Below, piece by piece: positions 1 through 8,544 of a DNA stretch of 17,700 nt. The first letter of the stretch is position 1. Each line of letters begins with the position of its first letter. The translations under genes were made by a program, and so were the position numbers. Source of the stretch: JACPWY01 sp964603655 (GTDB taxonomy: Bacteria; Bdellovibrionota; FAC87; UBA2466); assembly GCA_964603655.1 (NCBI GenBank), contig CAZRVZ010000034.1:1-17700 (forward strand), in the 5' to 3' direction. Below the pieces are notes generated by a model that saw only the letters and a program-made list of their open reading frames with translations, made no database searches and was not told the origin of the DNA.

Positions 1-2957
1 ACCGTGATGCCGTCTGCAGGCCCCGATCCGGCGATAAATCCCGATCCCGAGACAACGATGCGAGTACCGCCGAGAAGCCCTCCACTTTGTGGCGATAGCG
101 TCGACACGACGGCCGACGGGTTTAAGACGTTAAATGTGCGCTCGCCGCGCGTAAGGCTCCCGAGTGTCGCCGTCACCGGTAGCGAACCGGCGACTGTCCC
201 TTTCAGATAATAGTTAACCCGGGCCTCGCCGGCTAGAATCTCAACGGTGGAGTTCGTGCAGTGCTTATCCGAAAATACGTTGCCGCCGGTGCTACTAAAC
301 GTAATGGGTGTATTTTCCGTAACAGCGGCATCATTTCCAGAACTGTCCTGGTGATGGAGCTGATAGGGACCCGTGCAGATGCCCTTTACAATCGTCGTCG
401 TTCCCAGCGGATTGAGCACGAGCTTTGCCGGCGGGCCAGGATTTACAACAATGGTGGCACTTCCCGCGGTGCCGCCGATTAAGTCGGTTGCGAAGAGTTG
501 CAGGGTCGCAGGCAACAGGCTCTTAAAGAACAAATTTCTGGGATTGGCTCCGACGTTTAGGGTAAATACGGTGACACCGGCAGCCGTGCAGGCAGAGTCG
601 TCAAAGAAGACCGCGGGGTTTACGCCATTAGTGGATAGGACAACCTGTATCGGACCGAAAATTGCCAGTTGATTCGTCGTTGCATCGACGCTGCCCACGC
701 TGATTGCCCGACACTCCCCGGCTCCTATGGGGGTTGCCGCCTGGATGGCCAATTTGACGGCGGGCAGGGGCAGTACCGTGACCGTGCGAGTGGCTCCGGT
801 GAACCCGGTGCGATCCACGACTATATTCATGTCGCCGATTTGCGAACCCTTGAAATAGAAAGGGTTACTACTCCCCTGCCCCGCTCCGATCGAAACCTGA
901 TCGACGCTCGCCGTGCAATTACTATTGGTTGAAAACAAACCGGCCCGCGTGGCCGTCAGGAGCAAGGTAAGGATGCTTCCCGTGGTGGTTTTATTGCCGA
1001 ATCTATCCGTGAGAGACACGGAGATCGGGACCGAGCAAGAGTCGCGGACTACGGAGTTGGGCGTGGCTGAAAACTCTAGCATGGCGGGGCCCGCGCTACG
1101 CACAACGAAACTGCGATTGCCCGTGGTGGCCGTTAGTGCATGAGTCACCGTAATCGTAGTCGATTGGGCTAGAGTCCCCTGAAAATAAAAATCCACGCGT
1201 GAGGTGTTTCTGAGCAAGCTCGCTTGAGAAATCGAAGTGGCGCACTGGTTGTCGGAAAAAAAGACCCCTCCACCTACCGTGGAACTCAGTGACAGCGCGA
1301 TGTCACTGGGGGCCGCGTTCTTCGGATTTTCAGAATTGTCCTGACTCGACACCGTAATCAGAGTGCAAGCGCCTGCCACTGGGTTGGAAACGGTACTCGT
1401 TACAACCAGTCGGTCGGGACTGCCCTCGGGGTCCTTTACCGTGACGGTGCTCGTCGCTTCGGTAAGTGTGTCAGAATTAGCGGCGAGAATCGCCTGACCC
1501 TTTGCGCTAACCTTGAAATAGAATGTAGTCGACGATGCGGCGGCCGCAATCGAAACCGAAGGTATCGCAATCGCGCACATCGTGTCGCCGGGACCATAAA
1601 AGGTGGTAACTGGTAGGATGGGTTCACCGACGTTTGTGCTCGTCAAACTCACGGTTGTCGCGGCTGCGGCGATCGCACGGTTTGAAAACTCATCTTTGAG
1701 TTCGACGGTCACGGCGCCACTGCACGTTCCGTAGACAATACTACTGGGGGCATTTATCAGCGATAATTTCTTCGGCGCGGCAGCGGCGACGACACCGGCG
1801 TACGTGCCGTCCAGGAAACCCGAGGACCTTCCGATGAGCGTGAAGGCGGCCGACGTCGCCTCTGCCTTGAAATAAAAATTGGTGTTGGTGCCATCCGCCG
1901 GCACGACGACAGTGCCGCCCGCGACACCCACCCCGCAGTTGCTATCGGAAAAAAGCGCGCCATTGGACCCATCGATGAAAATCTGGATCTCCGTAGCGGC
2001 GCGTACCGTTAATGGCGTTAAATCCGCCGCCAGAGTCTTGGCATTTAACGCAGCACAGAGTCCCGCGGTGATGTTCCCGACGGGTCCGGTGAGAGCTATT
2101 TTTGGCGGCGTTCCGGCGAACACTCTTATCGTTTCCGCGCCATCCTCAACGGCTGAAGTGAACACATCGAAATTCAGAGATACGATCGTATCGCTCGGAA
2201 TCGTCGGTACATAGAGAAACACACTGAAACTCCCAGCCCCCGCCGGGATCGTTTTTTCGGTAACCTTTGTCGTACAGGTTCCCGTAGAATATAGAAACGT
2301 GCCGTTCACGCCGAACGCTGCGAGTTTGACGCTCACGTCGTTACTAGAAATAGTCGCCGCTGCGCCCGCATCCACTAATTGTGATTTCACCTCCACGCAC
2401 TGGTTCTGCGCGATGGACGTAGACGTGGTCAGCTTCAGCTTTGCCGGTGAGCCGGGCAAAATTGTTAATGACAGCGACGCGGGAGCTACATCGGACCCGA
2501 TAACCACCAACGTAAGTTGCGCTGTCGATCTCGAAAAATTCAGGTAAAACTTGGCCACACCCGCGCCGGCTACACCGGCTACAATGGATCCGCCGCCCGC
2601 CCCACTCTTACACTCGGCATCCGTGAAAATCTCATTCAAAGCCGGTCCGCTCACCTGATAACTCGTGCCATCCGGCAGAGGAAGACTGTCGCCCGTCTTA
2701 CTGATCAGCCCGCCAATCTGAAACGGTCCCGAACAACTACTAGCCGCCATCGAGCTAGGACCGCTCAATGTCAACGCATCGGGTTTCGTCTGCAATACCG
2801 TGGCGTACTTTCCAACGAACCCCAATTTACAGCCCGAGCCGAGCACGATCGTCATGGCAAATGCCGCGTAAATCCACAGAGATGCACCCGGAATTGGCCG
2901 GTGCCTGGGGCGGCATCCAGGTAGATGCCTAGTTACCAATAAGAAGCGCGAAGTCAT
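1..2957 (-). CDS. Large repeat-containing putative surface lipoprotein with IPT/TIG-like C-terminal part (partial, runs off left edge)
   Basis: The minus strand is open from the ATG at 2957-2955 to position 1, giving 985 residues with no stop. A TAG directly precedes this ATG in frame, so the start cannot lie further upstream; no good Shine-Dalgarno is visible. Residues 15-42 look like a long signal sequence (arginines, then a hydrophobic run) ending in GSGC, with Cys43 as a possible but non-canonical lipidation site. The rest is low-charge, Ser/Thr/Gly/Val-rich beta-type sequence in eight repeats of about 110 residues. Each repeat holds two cysteines: 75/116, 187/228, 301/341, 412/461, 531/572, 641/681, 749/790 and 861/900. 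The second Cys usually follows an FSDxNC-like motif, with an FYFKG-like strand about 20 residues later. From about residue 947, LSPQSGG..GGT..VVSGSGF resembles an IPT/TIG domain. A cell-surface or adhesin-like role is inferred from architecture; the real function is unknown. Confidence 0.85.
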   Translation of the reverse strand, partial: MTSRFLLVTRHLPGCRPRHRPIPGASLWIYAAFAMTIVLGSGCKLGFVGKYATVLQTKPDALTLSGPSSMAASSCSGPFQIGGLISKTGDSLPLPDGTSYQVSGPALNEIFTDAECKSGAGGGSIVAGVAGAGVAKFYLNFSRSTAQLTLVVIGSDVAPASLSLTILPGSPAKLKLTTSTSIAQNQCVEVKSQLVDAGAAATISSNDVSVKLAAFGVNGTFLYSTGTCTTKVTEKTIPAGAGSFSVFLYVPTIPSDTIVSLNFDVFTSAVEDGAETIRVFAGTPPKIALTGPVGNITAGLCAALNAKTLAADLTPLTVRAATEIQIFIDGSNGALFSDSNCGVGVAGGTVVVPADGTNTNFYFKAEATSAAFTLIGRSSGFLDGTYAGVVAAAAPKKLSLINAPSSIVYGTCSGAVTVELKDEFSNRAIAAAATTVSLTSTNVGEPILPVTTFYGPGDTMCAIAIPSVSIAAAASSTTFYFKVSAKGQAILAANSDTLTEATSTVTVKDPEGSPDRLVVTSTVSNPVAGACTLITVSSQDNSENPKNAAPSDIALSLSSTVGGGVFFSDNQCATSISQASLLRNTSRVDFYFQGTLAQSTTITVTHALTATTGNRSFVVRSAGPAMLEFSATPNSVVRDSCSVPISVSLTDRFGNKTTTGSILTLLLTATRAGLFSTNSNCTASVDQVSIGAGQGSSNPFYFKGSQIGDMNIVVDRTGFTGATRTVTVLPLPAVKLAIQAATPIGAGECRAISVGSVDATTNQLAIFGPIQVVLSTNGVNPAVFFDDSACTAAGVTVFTLNVGANPRNLFFKSLLPATLQLFATDLIGGTAGSATIVVNPGPPAKLVLNPLGTTTIVKGICTGPYQLHHQDSSGNDAAVTENTPITFSSTGGNVFSDKHCTNSTVEILAGEARVNYYLKGTVAGSLPVTATLGSLTRGERTFNVLNPSAVVSTLSPQSGGLLGGTRIVVSGSGFIAGSGPADGIT

Positions 2958-2997
2958 CTAGGCTCTTATCGGGTCGTTCGAGCAAGCACTTTAATGG

Positions 2998-3035
2998 CGT
3001 GTAATTAACGTGTAATTAACAGCTTGTGATTACAC
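2998..3035. repeat. 11-bp tandem repeat with a following inverted half-copy, upstream of the lipoprotein gene
   Basis: CGTGTAATTAA occurs twice back to back (2998-3008 and 3009-3019). GTGTAAT at 3010-3016 is answered by its reverse complement ATTACAC at 3029-3035. The block lies 41-78 bases upstream of the minus-strand start at 2957 and just beyond the end of the transporter gene. This is where a promoter or operator for the lipoprotein gene would be expected. A regulator-binding role is inference; I could not assign convincing -35/-10 boxes. Confidence 0.5.
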
Positions 3036-3052
3036 TATTGGCCCACTGCCCG

Positions 3053-3074
3053 AGCAAAATAAGGGATCTTCCCT
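3053..3074 (-). terminator. Weak candidate terminator after the EamA transporter gene
   Basis: Read on the minus strand, AGGGA-AGA-TCCCT (3074-3062) forms a 5-bp stem with a 3-base loop and is followed by TATTTTGC. It sits 21 bases past the transporter stop codon. The stem is short and the U-tract imperfect, so this is only a candidate intrinsic terminator. Confidence 0.3.
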
Positions 3075-3094
3075 CCCAATACGTACCCGAACAG

Positions 3095-4030
3095 CTACTG
3101 GTTACCCTGTTTGACGATCACCACCCGCGCAATCCCCACAAAGACGAGAGCCATTCCCAGATAAAACAGAGTGGGCGGGTGTTCGGAAAGCCACCACGCC
3201 CCCAGTCCGATATTGATCGGGGTTTGGGCGAGTATACAAAGGCTCGCGACCGCCGTTTTGGCGTATCGGAATCCGACGGTCATCACCATCTGGCCAAGGC
3301 TTCCGACAATTCCCACGACAAATAACGTTATCCAATGTTCAGACGTTTCCGGGAATTGCGGGTGGGCTATGAGGCCGGGCAGCGTGAGTACCATCCCGGT
3401 AATGCCGAAATAAAATACGATTTCCTGCATCGATGTGCCGTCGACCCTCATTTTTCGGATGAGCGTGTGGGCGGCCCCCATGAAAAGGCCGCTGAAAAGC
3501 CCCAGCCCGATTCCCACAGTGTCGTAAGTCCAGAGCGAGGTAACGTCCGTAGGAACGACAACCAAAAGAAGTCCGGTTGCCGCCACGACACCCCCGATCA
3601 CTTGGGTGCGCGAAACTCGCTCTTTTAGAAAAACCGCGGAGAAAATACTCCCCCAGACGACGCCGGTCATGCCAAGCAGCGTGGCGAGAGCGAGCGGCAG
3701 GCGCTGTATTGCGGAGTAGATGGAAACCATCGAAAGGATTCCGAACAGCCCCCGAAAGAAGTGAAACCTCCAAAGGTGTAGACGATAGACAGGCACTTGA
3801 TTACGTCTGTTAGCACCGCTCGAAAAAATGGCGCCGGCCCACGGCGCCAACATGAGCGTTTGGATGAGCGAGCGGTAAAACACCAGATTGTCGGCGCGAA
3901 AATGATCCCGACCCACGCGTATCGCGAGACCCATGCAGGAAAACAAAAGTGCGGCAATGAGGATGAGCGATGCGCCATAGGCCGGGTATTGGGTTGTTTG
4001 ACTGTGTTTGTCCCTACTTGGTAGTTTCAT
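3095..4030 (-). CDS. EamA/DMT-superfamily inner-membrane transporter
   Basis: A 311-residue, strongly hydrophobic protein of the drug/metabolite transporter superfamily, predicted to have ten membrane helices arranged as two EamA repeats of five. The first helix starts near residue 18 (ASLILIAALLF). The first repeat ends with a helix pair containing the typical GVVWGSIFSAVFLKERVS signature (about 122-139). The second repeat has the equivalent segment AQTPINIGLGAWWLSEHPP (about 269-287). Length matches the family norm of about 300. The substrate cannot be told from sequence: this family includes exporters of amino acids, metabolites and nucleotide sugars. The start codon at 4030 is only 8 bases from the divergent mutL start. 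AGAAG six bases or so upstream is a weak Shine-Dalgarno. The gene points the same way as the lipoprotein gene, separated by 137 bases. Confidence 0.9.
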   Translation of the reverse strand: MKLPSRDKHSQTTQYPAYGASLILIAALLFSCMGLAIRVGRDHFRADNLVFYRSLIQTLMLAPWAGAIFSSGANRRNQVPVYRLHLWRFHFFRGLFGILSMVSIYSAIQRLPLALATLLGMTGVVWGSIFSAVFLKERVSRTQVIGGVVAATGLLLVVVPTDVTSLWTYDTVGIGLGLFSGLFMGAAHTLIRKMRVDGTSMQEIVFYFGITGMVLTLPGLIAHPQFPETSEHWITLFVVGIVGSLGQMVMTVGFRYAKTAVASLCILAQTPINIGLGAWWLSEHPPTLFYLGMALVFVGIARVVIVKQGNQ

Positions 4031-4038
4031 GCACTTCT

Positions 4039-5823
4039 ATGGAAACCGGGATCCCAACGGATGTCATTCATCGCCTGAGTAATCACGTAATCAATCTTAT
4101 CGCGGCCGGTGAAGTAGTGGAACGCCCGGCCAGTGTCGTCAAGGAGCTGGTTGAAAACAGCATCGATGCGGGAGCCACCCGGGTGGATATTCGTCTCGGC
4201 GATGGCGGCATCCGATCGATTTCGGTTATCGATGACGGGCGCGGAATGCAGAAAGGCAATCTCGGTCTTTGTATCGAGCGCCACGCCACGAGCAAAGTTG
4301 AAGACGCCCAGTCGCTTGAAGCGATCGAAACGTTCGGATTTCGCGGCGAGGCCGTCTCCAGCATCGCCTCGGTATCACGGTTGGAGATTCGCTCGCGCCG
4401 GCGAGGTGAGGGTTTTGGCCACCGCGTGCGGGTCGAGTTCGGCCGAATGGACGGCGAACCTGAAATCATCGGCCTGCCAGAAGGAACCGCTGTCATCGTG
4501 AGCGATCTCTTCGAGCTCGTTCCGGCTCGCCAGAAATTTTTGAGAAGTGTCTCCACCGAGTTCGCGCATTGCCAGCGGGTAGTGCGAGAATTAGCCCTGG
4601 GTAACCCCGGGGTCCAGTTTTTCATCTCTCATAATGAGGGGGAGCCCAAGTCCTATGTCACCTCGGGGAGAAAGGCCAGGGTCACCGAATGTCTTAGGGT
4701 CGATTGGGAACCATTGATGGTTCGCGAGGAGAACGAGGGGATGGCGCTTGAGGCCTATCTTTCTCCGGGCCACATCATTTCCGATCGCGGGGATTTAAGT
4801 CTTTTCGTCAACGGCCGGGCCGTGCGCAACCGAAACCTGCTTTCGGCGGTTAGGCGCGGTTATCTCGAGACCGTCGGCCCGCACCACGATCCGACCGGAG
4901 TGGTTTACATCGATATCGCACACGATCGGGTCGACGTGAACGTACACCCGCAAAAAACAGAGGTGAGAATACTGAAATCGGAGAGCCTTTATTCGTGGAT
5001 TATAGCCGCTATTCGTAAAGCACTAGCCAGGATTCCGGCAGCGGTCACTGAAGCGGCCATTCCCGCTTGGCCCGATTCGAATCGCGCCGTCTGGAATCGA
5101 TTCGAGTATCCAACTCGGCGGGCTCCCGAGCCAATGCTTCATGTAGCCGAACCGTCTCTCCCCTGGACAACGGTGCCGGAGCCGCTTTCTATGCCTTTGC
5201 CACTGTCTAATGACGAATCACCACTCCGCTATCTCGGGCAGGTGAAGGATAGTTACCTGATCTGCGAGGACCCAGAGGGGCTTCTAATGGTGGATCAACA
5301 CGCGCTTCACGAAAAGTTTAGATTCGAGGAGCTCATGCGACATAGTGAATCTGGCGCTGCATTGGGCCAGCTGCCCAGCCAGCGTTTGTTGCTTCCCAAG
5401 GTGGTTCGTCTTTCGTCTGATCTTGTCGCAATTTTCGAATCCAGCCGCCCGCTTCTGGCCCGCCTGGGAATGGATGTGGAGTGGCTGGGGAGCGAGGACG
5501 TCGCCATTCGAACGATTCCCGAGCCGTTGAGCGAGACCGAGGCGGAGCGCGTGCTGGTTGAAACTCTGCGATTAATATTGGATGAAGGGGCGCCCGGTGA
5601 CGAAATGTCAGATGGAGGTCTGGGTCGCATGATGCGTTCGTACGTTGCCACCGTTGCCTGCCACAGCGTGGTTCGGGCGAATCAGCGTTTGAGCGACACC
5701 GAGGCCCGTGAGCTGCTCGGTCTTTTGAAAAATTTGGAGATGGGTTGGACGTGTCCTCACGGCCGACCCGTATTATTTCGCATGAGTTTTGGCGAGATGG
5801 CGAGGTACTTTCAACGGACATGA
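4039..5823 (+). CDS. mutL: DNA mismatch repair protein MutL, endonuclease-type
   Basis: A 594-residue protein. The N-terminal GHKL ATPase half carries the expected motifs: IAAGEVVERPASVVKELVEN (about 21-40) followed by SIDAGAT, DDGRGM (65-70) and TFGFRGEAVSSIA (98-110). The C-terminal dimerisation half has DQHALHEKFRFE (419-430), matching the DQHA(X)2E(X)4E metal-binding endonuclease motif, plus ACHSVVRA (540-547) and CPHGRP (572-577). The protein is therefore predicted to nick DNA itself, as in bacteria without MutH. I chose ATG 4039 because family homology begins there; the open frame extends upstream to 3970, where it only overlaps the divergent transporter gene. No clear Shine-Dalgarno precedes it. 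The stop TGA overlaps the miaA ATG (ATGA). Confidence 0.95.
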   Translation: METGIPTDVIHRLSNHVINLIAAGEVVERPASVVKELVENSIDAGATRVDIRLGDGGIRSISVIDDGRGMQKGNLGLCIERHATSKVEDAQSLEAIETFGFRGEAVSSIASVSRLEIRSRRRGEGFGHRVRVEFGRMDGEPEIIGLPEGTAVIVSDLFELVPARQKFLRSVSTEFAHCQRVVRELALGNPGVQFFISHNEGEPKSYVTSGRKARVTECLRVDWEPLMVREENEGMALEAYLSPGHIISDRGDLSLFVNGRAVRNRNLLSAVRRGYLETVGPHHDPTGVVYIDIAHDRVDVNVHPQKTEVRILKSESLYSWIIAAIRKALARIPAAVTEAAIPAWPDSNRAVWNRFEYPTRRAPEPMLHVAEPSLPWTTVPEPLSMPLPLSNDESPLRYLGQVKDSYLICEDPEGLLMVDQHALHEKFRFEELMRHSESGAALGQLPSQRLLLPKVVRLSSDLVAIFESSRPLLARLGMDVEWLGSEDVAIRTIPEPLSETEAERVLVETLRLILDEGAPGDEMSDGGLGRMMRSYVATVACHSVVRANQRLSDTEARELLGLLKNLEMGWTCPHGRPVLFRMSFGEMARYFQRT

Positions 5824-6755
5824 ATCTCTGCCTCGCCATTTTGGGTCCCACGGCGTCTGGAAAATCGGCGTTTGCGGTCAATCTAGCTGAAAAGTTGAAC
5901 GGGGAGATTGTGTGTCTCGATTCCTCGACGGTGTACCGCGAGCTCGACATCGGAACGAGTAAACCCTCGCTGGAAGACCAAACAAAGGTGCCGCACCACC
6001 TGCTGGATCTTCTGAATCCCAGCGAGAGTTTTTCGGCCTACCATTTCGTCGAGGAGGCCGAGCGGGCGATTGAGGGGATTCAGGCGCGCGGAAAGCTTCC
6101 ACTCGTCGTAGGAGGCACCTATTTCTATATGCGCGCGCTCCAGCACGGAATGTACCCCAACACGCTGGTGCCGCCCCAGATCCTCGAGGCCATCGAATCG
6201 GAATTCGGCGAGGATGAAAGCCTCGACTCTACCCGGTTGCATGCAGAATTGAAAAAGGTGGATCCCGAGGCTGCGTTGAGAATTCACCCCAACGATCGCT
6301 ATCGGCTCGTTCGTGCGCTGGGTATCTGGAAGACAAGCCAAACGAAAACGAGCGAATTGCGGCCTGAACAACTAAGCGACCGTCAGGCGACTCGAATTTG
6401 GATGAAATATGCGATGCTCGTCTCTCGGCGGGAATTAAATAACGCCATTGTGCGACGGTCCGAAGGCATGTTGGCCGGCGGGTTGATTGATGAGGTAAAA
6501 AAACTGAATGCGAAGTATCCCCAGGGTCGAGCACTTTCCTGCATTGGTTATGCGGAAGGGGTACGCTTTTTAAACCGCGAAATCACCGACAAACAGCTCA
6601 GAAATGAAATCATCGAGAAAACCCGACGGTTAGCAAAACGCCAGGTGACGTGGCTCAGAAGCGACCCCGAGGTGCGCTATATCGACAAGCGGGATCTCGG
6701 TAGAGTTGTGCTTGAGGTTGAAAACCTTACCTTTGCCCTGGAGACACCACCGTGA
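5820..6755 (+). CDS. miaA: tRNA dimethylallyltransferase MiaA
   Basis: A 311-residue protein that transfers a dimethylallyl group from dimethylallyl diphosphate to N6 of A37 in tRNAs reading UNN codons. Visible motifs are the P-loop GPTASGKS (9-16), the acid segment DSSTVYRELDIGTSKPS (34-50), GGTYFYMRAL (about 97-106), IGYAEGVRFL and the RRLAKRQVTWLRSDPEV tail segment. Length is normal for the family. The start at 5820 overlaps the mutL stop by four bases, consistent with translational coupling. A longer in-frame reading from 5745 would lie entirely inside mutL and has no family homology. The end overlaps yicC in the same style (GTGA). Confidence 0.95.
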   Translation: MNLCLAILGPTASGKSAFAVNLAEKLNGEIVCLDSSTVYRELDIGTSKPSLEDQTKVPHHLLDLLNPSESFSAYHFVEEAERAIEGIQARGKLPLVVGGTYFYMRALQHGMYPNTLVPPQILEAIESEFGEDESLDSTRLHAELKKVDPEAALRIHPNDRYRLVRALGIWKTSQTKTSELRPEQLSDRQATRIWMKYAMLVSRRELNNAIVRRSEGMLAGGLIDEVKKLNAKYPQGRALSCIGYAEGVRFLNREITDKQLRNEIIEKTRRLAKRQVTWLRSDPEVRYIDKRDLGRVVLEVENLTFALETPP

Positions 6756-7636
6756 ATTCAATGACCGGTTTTGGCCGCGCCGACGGCGTGATCGATGATT
6801 TTCACTTTACAGTGGAAAGTAAAAGCGTGAACCACCGTTTTCTCGAGGTTCGCTACCGCCTGCCCACGGCCTTTTCATCCTGGGAGATTGGGCTTGGTGA
6901 TCTCCTGCGATCGCAGTTCGAGCGCGGAGCATTCGAAATCTCGGTACGCAGTCGTCTCTCCGCCAAAAAAGGGAGTGTTAAGGGGGTCTCCCGGTTTCTC
7001 GTGGATGAGCTCGCGCTAGAGAGTCTCGTCAAGGCGACCAAACGGGTGTCCAGCGAAACCGGCGTGGCGATCGCAATCACCGGCGAAATGCTCTTGCAAT
7101 CGGGGCGAGTGTTCGTGGCCACCGACGAAGAGAAACAGGTCGATGTATGGCGGGCCTTCCGGCCGATCGCCTGTCGTGCTCTTCTTGGGCTTTCCAAAAT
7201 GCGCGCGTTCGAGGGCAATCGGCTAAAAACGACGCTTGTCGAGGGCATGAATCTCCTGGAGAAAATAGTTCTGCGGCTGAGACGGGAGTCCGAAGGGCAG
7301 CCGGCTGCGATTAGGAATCGAGTTCAGGAGCGGATCGCCGGTTGGAATCTGGACCGGGTAGATCCTCAACGTTTGGAGTTCGAGGTGGCTCTTCTCGCTG
7401 ACAAAGCGGATGTCACCGAGGAGCTGGACCGGCTAGACCACCACCTCAAGGCCTTTCACGATTCGCTCAAGGCGATTGGCCCGGTGGGGCGTAAACTCGA
7501 TTTTCTGTTGCAAGAATTAAATCGTGAAGTCAATACGTTAGGTGCGAAGGCGGCCCTAGCCTCGGTTTCCCAGGGCAGTATAGAAGCGAAGGTACTTATC
7601 GAAAAACTAAGGGAGCAGGTCCAAAATGTCGAATAG
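6752..7636 (+). CDS. yicC: YicC family endoribonuclease
   Basis: A 294-residue protein that opens with the characteristic NSMTGFGRA and contains VNHRFLEVRYRLP (about 26-38). The C-terminal DUF1732-like segment includes ADVTEELDRLDHHL, GRKLDFLLQELNREVNTLGAKA and a final KVLIEKLREQVQNVE. Family members such as E. coli YicC have been reported to cut RNA; the role here is assigned by family. The GTG start at 6752 overlaps the miaA stop (GTGA). The ATG at 6761 would remove the conserved first residues and is less likely. The last 11 bases overlap the remA-like gene. Confidence 0.92.
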   Translation: MNSMTGFGRADGVIDDFHFTVESKSVNHRFLEVRYRLPTAFSSWEIGLGDLLRSQFERGAFEISVRSRLSAKKGSVKGVSRFLVDELALESLVKATKRVSSETGVAIAITGEMLLQSGRVFVATDEEKQVDVWRAFRPIACRALLGLSKMRAFEGNRLKTTLVEGMNLLEKIVLRLRRESEGQPAAIRNRVQERIAGWNLDRVDPQRLEFEVALLADKADVTEELDRLDHHLKAFHDSLKAIGPVGRKLDFLLQELNREVNTLGAKAALASVSQGSIEAKVLIEKLREQVQNVE

Positions 7637-7955
7637 TATGAAGAGATTCCCATTTGATTTAAGGGGGGCGACGCTGGACGTGGGGTTTAAAAACTATGTA
7701 CTGTGCGAGCGGATCATCGCCATTCAAGAGGTTAACTCGCTTCCGGTGCGTCGCATGCGCGACAGGGCCGTACAAATGAACATGCTGGTGGACGCATCAG
7801 CGGGGCGGCGGGAGCGATCTATCGTTGTGATGGATTCGGGCCATCTGGTGGTTACCAGTATCGGATCGACTAAGCTCCAGGAACGTTTGATAAACGCCAC
7901 CCTCCAGTCAGCTGTCGCCCGTCAGGAATTGGAGGAGGGTGAGTTTGTCTCGTAG
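7626..7955 (+). CDS. remA: RemA/DUF370 family small regulatory protein
   Basis: A 109-residue protein. Residues 17-81 match the DUF370/RemA (YlzA) core: LDVGFKNYVLCERIIAI, then MLVDASAGRRERSIVVMDSG (53-72) and HLVVTSI. In Bacillus, RemA is an oligomeric DNA-binding activator of biofilm-matrix genes. In Gram-negatives the same family sits, as here, between yicC and gmk, and its targets are unknown. The copy here has about 16 extra N-terminal residues and an acidic tail (RQELEEGEFVS). The ATG at 7626 follows a GGAGCAGG-like ribosome site inside yicC; ATG 7638 in the same frame is an alternative. The 3' end overlaps gmk. Confidence 0.88.
   Translation: MSNSMKRFPFDLRGATLDVGFKNYVLCERIIAIQEVNSLPVRRMRDRAVQMNMLVDASAGRRERSIVVMDSGHLVVTSIGSTKLQERLINATLQSAVARQELEEGEFVS
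7931..7937 (+). promoter_or_regulatory. Strong ribosome binding site deciding the gmk start
   Basis: GGAGGAG sits inside the remA-like coding region. Its distance to TTG 7945 (about 7 bases) fits normal initiation, while GTG 7939 is only one base away. This favours a TTG start for gmk, shortening the protein by two residues. Confidence 0.6.
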
Positions 7956-8544
7956 AGATCCCCAAAATGACATCCAGCCCCGCCTCATCGTCGTTGCGGC
8001 GCCTTCTGGAGCCGGCAAAACCACGCTGTGTGAAAAACTCCTGAAAGACTTTCCAAATGTTCGGCCTTCGATATCGACTACAACGCGCAAGCAACGCCCC
8101 ACTGAGATTCAGGGCACCCACTATTTTTTTGTTTTACCGGACGAGTTCAAGGCTCGCGCGGCTCGGGGAGAATTCGCCGAGTGGGCCGAGGTTCATGGAA
8201 ATCTCTATGGCTCGTCGCGCGACCAAATTGAGGCGGCCTTGGCTCGGGGTGAGCACGTGCTCTTTGATATCGATGTCCAGGGGGCCCAAAGCCTCGTGAA
8301 GCATTTTGGAAATCGGGTATTACTCATTTTTATTCAACCGCCTTCGATGGCCGCGCTGGAGGCGCGGCTGGTGAATCGAAAGGGAGATTCTCCCGAGGCT
8401 ATTGAAACGAGGCTTCGCAATGCCTACAATGAGGTCGGATGGAGTCGGATCTTTGATTATCAGATTGTAAACGATCAACTCGACCGGGCCTATCAGGAGC
8501 TGCAAGCCATCTTCAGGAAAGAATGTCAGTCAACACACCCATAG
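7939..8544 (+). CDS. gmk: Guanylate kinase
   Basis: Phosphorylates GMP to GDP with ATP. About 200 residues, the family norm. Visible are the P-loop APSGAGKTTL (21-30), the GMP-binding SISTTTRKQRPTE (44-56), GTHYFFV, GEFAEWAEVHGNLYGSS and the DIDVQGAQ segment. The start is uncertain: the GTG at 7939 lies almost directly after GGAGGAGGG, which is too close for good spacing. The in-frame TTG at 7945 has ideal 7-9 base spacing from GGAGG (7931-7935). Either way the start lies inside the remA 3' end. The gene's last 22 bases overlap rel. Confidence 0.93.
   Translation: MSLSRRDPQNDIQPRLIVVAAPSGAGKTTLCEKLLKDFPNVRPSISTTTRKQRPTEIQGTHYFFVLPDEFKARAARGEFAEWAEVHGNLYGSSRDQIEAALARGEHVLFDIDVQGAQSLVKHFGNRVLLIFIQPPSMAALEARLVNRKGDSPEAIETRLRNAYNEVGWSRIFDYQIVNDQLDRAYQELQAIFRKECQSTHP

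Noticed and set aside
2517..2924. Plus-strand frames within the first 3 kb
   Set aside because: They are short, Arg/Thr-rich and antisense to the continuous 985-codon minus-strand frame, which shows regular repeats and a signal sequence.
5919..5939. Unusual DSSTVY segment in MiaA in place of DSxQVY
   Set aside because: Known MiaA proteins vary at this position (E. coli has DSALIY), and the catalytic Asp is present, so it is not evidence of lost function.
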